Shown here one piece after another: positions 29,201 to 34,722 of a stretch of 34,722 nucleotides of DNA. The stretch's first letter is position 1, and every line of letters starts with the position of its first letter. The stretch comes from Cylindrobasidium torrendii FP15055 ss-10 (taxonomy: Eukaryota > Basidiomycota > Agaricomycetes > Agaricales > Physalacriaceae): contig KN880680.1 in assembly GCA_000934385.1 (NCBI GenBank), positions 1 through 34,722 of the forward strand. Direction: 5' to 3'. The notes under the pieces were generated by a model. It was not told where the DNA came from and did not search any database. It saw only the letters and a list, made by a program, of their open reading frames with translations. The translations under genes were made by a program, and so were the position numbers.

Positions 29201-30902
29201 GTCTGCTGTTGCGCATGGAGCGGAGACAACTCTGCGGAAACTCCTCCAAGTGGATGTCAAGGCCAACATATTTATGGACGAAAATATACACGCACGATAT
29301 ATTCTCCTCGTCGCTGATGTGATCTCAAAGGAGGCCGTTCCGTCCAAGTGAGAATACTAATGTGTGTACCATGAACCTAACTCATGAGCTTAGATTTTCC
29401 ACCGAGATACTCAATGCCCTGGCAAAGTTACGCTCAGATCTGGTGGACGCCCTGGAGTCTCGTCTCAATACAACCAATTTCGCTCAAACCTCCAACGATC
29501 AGCTAAGAATAGTCCTCATTGGATGGCAACATGCTCTGAGAATTAGTAGATGGCTTGGGCCCAACAAAGGTAAGCAATTTCCGACAGGCGTCCATCGTCG
29601 CTGACACCAGACAGGCTCGACGCTCACTCTCTATGGTCCGCGGATGTGCCTCCTTTGCATGCAATCAGACGACGTCGACCAAGCACTGGTCGATGCGTCT
29701 ATCAGTGTACTGAAGGAGGAAGTTTTATTGACTGAACCTGGTAAACGTTCAACACTCCTCGACATTCTTTTAGAGTCATATATCTTCTTGTCGGGTGCAC
29801 ATGGTAAGCTAACTTCTGGTGAGCCGGTAACCTATTGTCCTGATACGCTCTTGAGCTACAGACCTTGATGGGCACATGTCGGAAGTTGTGCGCCAATTGA
29901 GTGTGGACGAATACGCCCGGGCAACAGCTGCAGTGCAGGAGCGACTCCTTAACTCTGCCACGCCCCATCTTCATTGTGTTGTATCGCTGGCGGGTATCAT
30001 GCAACAGGACAATCCGAAAGGTATACCATTCTGGCCACCGTGGGACAACCCCACTAACAAAATGATCTAGATACGTTCCAACATGTTCAAGCGTTCATCG
30101 CAACTTCCTTCACGGCCTTTGGTAACCCATCACTTCTTCAACTCCCGCTAGTCCGCTCGCAAATGTGTAGCCTAGTCCTCAACCGGTGTCGTGAACGCGT
30201 ACGTCTCTCCTCGCCCTCAGAAAATGTTTTGTTGATGGCCTCCAGGCTGCTGTATTAAGGACCACCGATGCAAACGCGATCTGGAGCATAATATCTGGTC
30301 TTCTCGCAGGCTGCTCCAAGCACGAAAGCACTACACCAAAGCAAGTCTTCCACGACATTGTTGGAATCCTCACGGCTCTAGTCCGACACCGTAGGGATAT
30401 CGTCATTCAGTCCCTGCCTCATCTAAGCGAATGCTTTCGGAAGCTCCTCCTCTTGATGCGAAGGCCGAAGCCACAGCTCGGTGGAAAGCAGAGCGCCATG
30501 ATTTCTGACGCATTCCCTATTTGGCTCAGCTCGTCCGATCCTCTCGACGCGGAAGAGGCGAAGGCTCTGTCGCGCCTGCTTGAGGCACTGCTCACCAAGA
30601 CGATTATACGAACATACTCCTCAACAACGGAAACTGCGAAGGCAGAGTCGCTGGCCAAGGCGTTCGGCAAGCATGCGCCATTTGTGATCACAGCGTTCAT
30701 CGAGGCCATCACTCATCCGTTGTGCGTCTTCCCTGCAAACGTGAGAAAGGAGCTGCAGCCGGGGTTATTCGCGCTTTGTGAGATAATGAACGAGCATGAT
30801 AGGAATGCGCTGATGGTCACCACGCTGGGGGCCAATGGAAGATTGATGATGAAGACGTTGTGGAAGGACTATGAAAAGCAAAAATATGTGGGACGGGGCT
30901 GA
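26236..30902 (+). CDS. URB2: URB2/Npa2-like nucleolar ribosome-biogenesis protein
   Basis: Fourteen exons, 26236-26414, 26466-26835, 26882-27380, 27427-27539, 27589-28481, 28537-28664, 28716-28993, 29046-29146, 29201-29347, 29394-29569, 29615-29803, 29862-30020, 30071-30198 and 30246-30902, give 1338 aa; every phase agrees. The chain is almost entirely helical-repeat-like, with Leu-rich segments throughout (WKLLADVLLHPQLPLKTWLP), as in HEAT-type scaffolds. The last 200 residues carry the Urb2 family signature: KAFGKHAPFVITAFIEAITH, VRKELQPGLFALCEIMNEHD and LGANGRLMMKTLWKDYEK. Urb2 acts in early 60S assembly in the nucleolus (27SA pre-rRNA stage) with Npa1/Urb1. The ATG at 26236 has a good context (ATCACCATGTCC); an in-frame ATG at 26206 would add ten residues. 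The exon 1-2 junction needs acceptor 26465; shorter alternatives break the frame. It is divergent from ITT1, 193 bp apart. Confidence 0.88.
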
Positions 30903-31089
30903 AAACTTGCATTGTCGGGTTCTCCTCTATAGTGCGTGTTCTCTTCTATAGTGTATCATTTAAAATGTACGTAGCGCTTTTCCAAAAAGCTATTTCTCAT
31001 GCACAGGCTGAATCAAAGTCAATGAAGACACGCTCGAAGACGAATGTTGGGATTATCGTTTCCATGTTTGATCATTTGGGCTGCTGCTG

Positions 31090-31270
31090 CGCTGTGCCCG
31101 GTCTCATGCTTTTTGAAGTCGATGCCGAGAAGGATACGGTTTCGAGGCCATTGACTCGGAAACCGACATTCAAGCCATCCTGCCCGAGCTATGCTCCTCC
31201 CAAGACCTCTTACAGCGCCTGTCACGACGGCATTCTTGGCTTGGGATTTGTAAGTGCTGACGATGGGCAT
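31090..31270 (-). pseudogene. Relic of a short-chain dehydrogenase/reductase N-terminus
   Basis: Read leftward from an ATG at 31270, the frame gives MPIVSTYKSQAKNAVVTGAV followed by RGLGRSIA, matching the start of a classical short-chain dehydrogenase with the TGxxxGxG nucleotide-binding motif (TGAVRGLG). In such enzymes this is followed by a helix end and a beta strand (about LRLAxDGxxVAVND). Here the equivalent, LGQDGLNVGFRVNG, appears in another frame directly after RSIA, with a few residues missing at the junction, so there is a small frame-disrupting deletion. No catalytic Ser/Tyr-Lys region is found further on. I therefore read it as a degraded fragment. The motif similarity is short, so chance is possible. 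Confidence 0.42.
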
Positions 31271-32033
31271 GCTGAAGGGGCTAGGCGAGACAGTCTATTC
31301 ACTGGGTGCGGAGCTTAGGTCTCGAACTGAAGGGGAGAAAGCGAGGCTTGCAGAACCATCTCTGCCTCAATCACGACGATGAAGACGACTTGAACCACCC
31401 GACGTATGCTGCGTACTTCAGTTGCTGTGCACCTTTGTTGACCATAGGTCAACCAGATGGCGGTGCTAAATTATGTCTCAGAGGACGCCTTGTTCGAGCT
31501 CCTCTCCTGTGTACCTCGCCTGGAAACTCTAACTCCGCTATCATCAGGCTATCATGTCCCTTTTGTCGCCCCACAAGGATGGGACTGACGGGGAGCTAAC
31601 CGATGGGCGAACGAAGGTCCCCATACCCCTCTCAGAAAAGAGGGGAGGACTAACATTGGCTCGGAGTGAGAGAATGTGTGCCTGCCAGACTCTGGAGCGT
31701 GTCAAGTCCACATTCCGATGAGGACGAGGAGCAAGACACAAAGAGGAGGCTCGTCTCTCAGGGTTGTCGCACTTATACGCTGCGAACATCAATCCCATGG
31801 AGGTAGAACACAATAAGGACAACGGATTCAACTCGATCGCTGCGGTCCGAGCCGCGCGCTATACATTTTGTAAGCGCACGTCGGGGTCTCCAAGACCAAC
31901 TGTATCAACCGTTCAGCTTCTCCGGCCTCATGCCCCCATTTATATTATTGACGACACTGAGACCGAGGACACATTGTGTCTTACTACACAGTACTTATGT
32001 CGAAAACATGCAACAGTCATATCGGTGCTCATC

Positions 32034-32070
32034 CCCCCCCCTCCATCTCCTCCCCCTCGACATCTCCACC
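32034..32070 (+). promoter_or_regulatory. Pyrimidine tract just before the DUF6534 start
   Basis: An almost unbroken run of C and T, including eight or more consecutive C, directly precedes the ATG at 32071. Such CT-rich blocks near start sites are common in promoters of strongly expressed fungal genes that lack a clear TATA box. Confidence 0.4.
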
Positions 32071-34073
32071 ATGGGTTTTCTCGAGTCGAACATCCACAAC
32101 ACGTACGCCATTTTCTTTATTCAATTTGAATTATCTGAATCCAATTTGTAGGATGGGCTTGTTATTTCAAGCCACAGTAATTGGGTCAGCGTAAGTCACG
32201 AGGCTCCCGCTGGCTTTGTACTACGCTGATCAGGACAATGTTTACAGGCTTTACGGCGGTGAGACTTCAACCAAAGAACGGCTTCATCGACCGAGGCTGA
32301 CAGGATTTGTAGTCGGGTGCTCGCAAGGGTGGTCGTATTATCGAAACTACTGGCACCGCGATAGTTGGCCAATACGGACTGCCGTCACTCTTGTTCTGCT
32401 ATGTGATACCATCCAGATGGCCCTGCTCTCTGGTGCGTTTTCATTGTTTAGCTTTGATCGCACTCATCCAAGATTTTCAGAATCACTGTACTTATATGTC
32501 ATCACACGTACTACTCCTTCAATCCCATAGCTTGATTTGCAAGCTGACATTCTCATCAACAGATCACGGCGACAGCGCGTACCTTGCGCGCCTGGAAAAG
32601 TGAGCACCCACGTCAGCGCATCATGCAATCTTACTGACCTTGTTGTGAAAGAACACTCATAGTCGAGCTGTTCTTCAGCGGTATCGTCGGACTGATCACA
32701 CAATCGTGTGTACTCTTTCGAAGTATATTTCTGCAGTTCTGATGGGCACTCAATGGCGTAGGTTCTATGCATATCGCATTTGGGCAGGTGCGTGGTCACA
32801 GTTGCGCGCGCAAGGATTACGAACTCATCACCGCACAGTCAGCAAGAAATGGTATTTAGTAGCCTTCGTTGTGAGTGCCATTCTTCGAGGAAGCTGCGAA
32901 ACCTTCTGACGACCCTGATACCTTAGGCTGCTCTGATCACAACTGCATTTGGTAAGAGTTGTTCGTTGGTTGATTGCAGCTTGCGGACTAACGTTCATCG
33001 CAGTGCTCCTCACTGGTTCGTCTCTACATAGTATGCTTTGCACGCAAGAGCTCACATGTCCAAATTCGCAGTCTATTTTGTCATTGTGTGCGTCGCCTTT
33101 ACTGCCCGCGTGATTTCGCCAGTTTTTCATGCCAATCCTTGTAGCATCAAGTTCGAGTACATATCAGATTTGGGACAGCGGAAGGTCGATACACTTCCTC
33201 GACGTTGTATACTTTGGCTGACTTCATCAGACTACCATTCTATCCGTCACTGTCAATGGGTTCACAGCCGCCTGTGGTAGGTTGCGCGTGAGTTTCAGCG
33301 TTCTTTACTGATTCGGGCTACCCAGATATTTCTATTACTATCATTATGGTCGCCTTCTTGGAGCGTTCGAAGACTGGCTTCAGAAAGGTGGGTGGAAATG
33401 CCTCCATATCCTTTGTGTGACTAACTCTTGGAGTAGAGCAACGCTATGATCAACCGCCTTATATTCTTCGTTTTCAACACGGGTATACCCACTACAATTT
33501 GTGCCATCCTTTCTGTAGCCTTGGTAAGTGTCGCTCTCAGCCTTACATGTGCTTTCTGACCGACTGCAGGTACAAGGCGAACCACAAACGTATTTGTATA
33601 TATTTTTCTATCTGCTCAGTAAGTGCACACATACTTAATTGTCCCCACTGCTGATTGTAATTGCCAGTGGGTCGTTGTACGTGAATGAATTTCGAGCCAA
33701 CGAGATCCTAGCTGATTGCTCTGATCTAGTTTACACTTGCTCTCTCTTGATTACTCTGAACGCCAGAGATGGCATCCGAGAGATAGGCTGCGGGAACCAT
33801 CTGGGCGACAACAGTTTCTGCCTGCAGTCTATTGTGAGTGACTTATGCCGGGTCAAGAGACCTAGCTCACTCGGTTCGACAGCCTACGCATCTTGGGTGC
33901 ACAACACAAGACCCTCAAGGCATTTCCATCAATATCGAGACGTCGCATACACATACCCGAGAAGACGTGAGTTTCTCCCCTCACATCGCGACGCATTCTG
34001 TCAATGACCGTCGTACTATCAGGACCATACTGACATTACATCCTACGAGACTAAGACTAGTGCGATGGTCTGA
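32071..34073 (+). CDS. DUF6534 seven-helix membrane protein, 21 exons
   Basis: The spliced model gives 320 aa: exons 32071-32102, 32152-32190, 32248-32258, 32313-32432, 32481-32507, 32563-32599, 32652-32705, 32762-32787, 32839-32870, 32927-32951, 33004-33015, 33072-33087, 33145-33184, 33231-33276, 33326-33387, 33437-33523, 33570-33618, 33668-33676, 33730-33833, 33883-33966 and 34023-34073. All phases fit. Family blocks of this basidiomycete group are GWSYYRNYWHRDSWPIRTAV, LIVELFFSGIVGLITQSF, SVTVNGFTAACDISITIIMV, FLERSKTGFRKSNAMINRLI, and FYLLMGRFYTCSLLITLNAR, the DUF6534 domain lying at about 165-256. About seven hydrophobic helices are separated by short loops, with a hydrophilic tail ending KTSAMV. 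Function is unknown; these proteins are expanded in mushrooms. Four exons are 9-16 nt long, so individual small exons may be slightly wrong, but the frame is never broken. Confidence 0.82.
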
Positions 34074-34527
34074 ACGTTGTGATGCATTTAGATTGGAGGA
34101 TACCTTGTAACATCTGTGATGGACCTCATTGTACACTACACTACATACCAATGAACGCAGCTTGCTCTTTGCAAGCAATTGAAATTTCAAGTCACCTTAG
34201 ACTCATCTGCTCATGCATATGGGTATTGTTCTCACTGCACTGGTATTCGAGCTACGAGCATCGATAATTGTGCAGACACCCTGGCCGTACCGCCATGTCG
34301 GTGTCAGCCGCGCTGCCTCTTATTCGCCCTTCTCGAAGTAGGTCACACAGCTTGTCCGGAGTCAGACGCGCGTGACGTTGCGCCTTGAAAGTATATACAA
34401 GGAAGGAAAGCAGCAGACTATAACAAGTACGATGTGGGCCATCGCAAGCGTGGCAATTCCGGGGCTCCGGATCAATGTCAAGCAGAGCCCGAGTTCAATT
34501 CCAGGAGTTTTTCAATTTCCCTCACAT
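34074..34527. other. Spacer, no gene called
   Basis: This 454-bp stretch lies between the DUF6534 stop and the stop of the leftward gene at the right edge, so both 3' ends converge here. Short frames occur on the plus strand but none continues the DUF6534 family pattern or shows a domain. A TATATA-like motif near 34391 has no gene after it on that strand. Confidence 0.35.
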
Positions 34528-34722
34528 TCACATCAGTTCATAGAAAATCGCAGTCTGTGATTTGTTTTGAACGGTTTCAAGATTCAGTTGATGGGATAGA
34601 CCTTCATTCACGGCATTCGCGCCTGTCATACCATCATGAAGCCACACATTATTATGTTTATCAATAAATCTAGCAATAAAGTGATTCTGGCCATAATAAA
34701 TTATTCCACGCAATGTAAAATT
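34528..34722 (-). CDS. C-terminal end of a large basidiomycete protein, possibly with a ubiquitin-protease-like fold
   Basis: Reading leftward from the window edge the frame is open for 65 codons to a TGA at 34528; the 5' part lies outside. It reads FTLRGIIYYGQNHFIARFID, KHNNVWLHDGMTGANAVNEG and ends TAIFYELM. The pattern of a strand, a conserved His in NHF, then W-x-H-D-G resembles the His box at the end of the papain-like fold of ubiquitin-specific proteases (HY...W...DD). I remember similar segments (LRGIIYxGxxHFxxR) in long proteins repeated in mushroom genomes near transposon-related genes. That memory is unverified, and no catalytic Cys can be seen here. An ATG at 34713 is inside the frame but is unlikely to be the real start. 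Local sequence is AT-richer than the gene-dense part of the window. Confidence 0.5.
   Translation of the reverse strand, partial: NFTLRGIIYYGQNHFIARFIDKHNNVWLHDGMTGANAVNEGLSHQLNLETVQNKSQTAIFYELM

Larger units (their letters stand above)
30903..32070. other. Decayed or non-coding region between URB2 and the DUF6534 gene
   Basis: This 1.17-kb stretch has no intact gene. A leftward dehydrogenase relic lies at about 31090-31270 (listed separately). At about 31467-31595 a rightward frame reads NYVSEDALFELLSCVPRLET and then LTPLSSGYHVPFV before a stop; this has the flavour of a fungal F-box/leucine-rich protein but lacks a start, an F-box and a continuation. Downstream sequence to 32030 shows broken frames only. 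The final 37 bases, 32034-32070, are an almost pure pyrimidine tract running into the next ATG. Confidence 0.4.

Noticed and set aside
33677..33729. In-frame TGA after MGRC in the DUF6534 gene, suggesting a pseudogene
   Set aside because: The stop lies inside a 53-nt intron (GTACGT donor, TAG acceptor); removing it restores MGRFYTCSLL, the expected family sequence.

Overview
The window is nuclear DNA of a filamentous basidiomycete, most likely an agaricomycete. The genes are dense and intron-rich, with introns mostly 45-55 nt and donors often of the form GTRCGT. Gene content includes basidiomycete-type families (an intron-packed DUF6534 membrane protein, an X325/BIM1-like copper protein) together with conserved eukaryotic housekeeping genes. 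I see no rRNA, tRNA, CRISPR array, prophage or bacterial feature. All exon models below were built by hand from splice signals, reading-frame continuity and remembered family motifs; no search was run.

Layout, left to right. 1-1180 (-): HP1-like chromodomain protein, cut by the window edge. 1283-2674 (+): MTC1-like protein. 2675-4298: long stretch with no gene I can call. 4299-4960 (+): frataxin. 5160-5768 (-): unrecognised basic/proline-rich protein. 5932-8208 (+): WDR70-type WD40 protein. 8401-10992 (+): BET double-bromodomain protein. 11258-12366 (-): G-patch/zinc-finger protein. 12544-13368 (+): proteasome beta-3. 13423-14042 (-): mitochondrial single-domain rhodanese. 14906-15691 (+): secreted GPI-type X325 copper protein. 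About 15744-16261 (-) and 16339-16906 (+): a divergent pair of small orphan genes. 17224-18484 (-): two-domain sulfurtransferase TUM1. 18755-20273 (+): V-ATPase subunit C. 20653-24020 (-): multi-KH RNA-binding protein. 24403-26042 (-): RWD-RBR ubiquitin ligase (ITT1/RNF14 type). 26236-30902 (+): URB2-type ribosome biogenesis factor. 30903-32070: decayed region with a dehydrogenase relic. 32071-34073 (+): DUF6534 membrane protein in 21 exons. 34528 to the right edge (-): C-terminal end of a large basidiomycete family that I associate with transposon-rich loci.

The first 30.9 kb reads as an ordinary core-genome neighbourhood. Many genes sit in divergent pairs with short shared promoters: chromodomain/MTC1 (102 bp between ATGs), 5768/5932, 12366/12544, TUM1/VMA5 and ITT1/URB2. 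Themes recur without forming an obvious pathway cluster: chromatin reading (chromodomain, bromodomains), mitochondrial iron-sulfur and sulfur transfer (frataxin, rhodanese, TUM1), protein turnover (PUP3, ITT1), and RNA or ribosome biology (KH, G-patch, URB2).

The last 4 kb changes character: a gene relic, a basidiomycete-expanded membrane protein family with extreme intron density, and a transposon-associated-looking fragment in AT-richer sequence. It looks like the edge of a faster-evolving region. I found no convincing new multi-gene system. The most unusual items are the micro-exon gene at 32.1-34.1 kb, the small divergent orphan pair near 16.3 kb, a coding exon consisting only of ATG in PUP3, and several stop-free in-frame introns.
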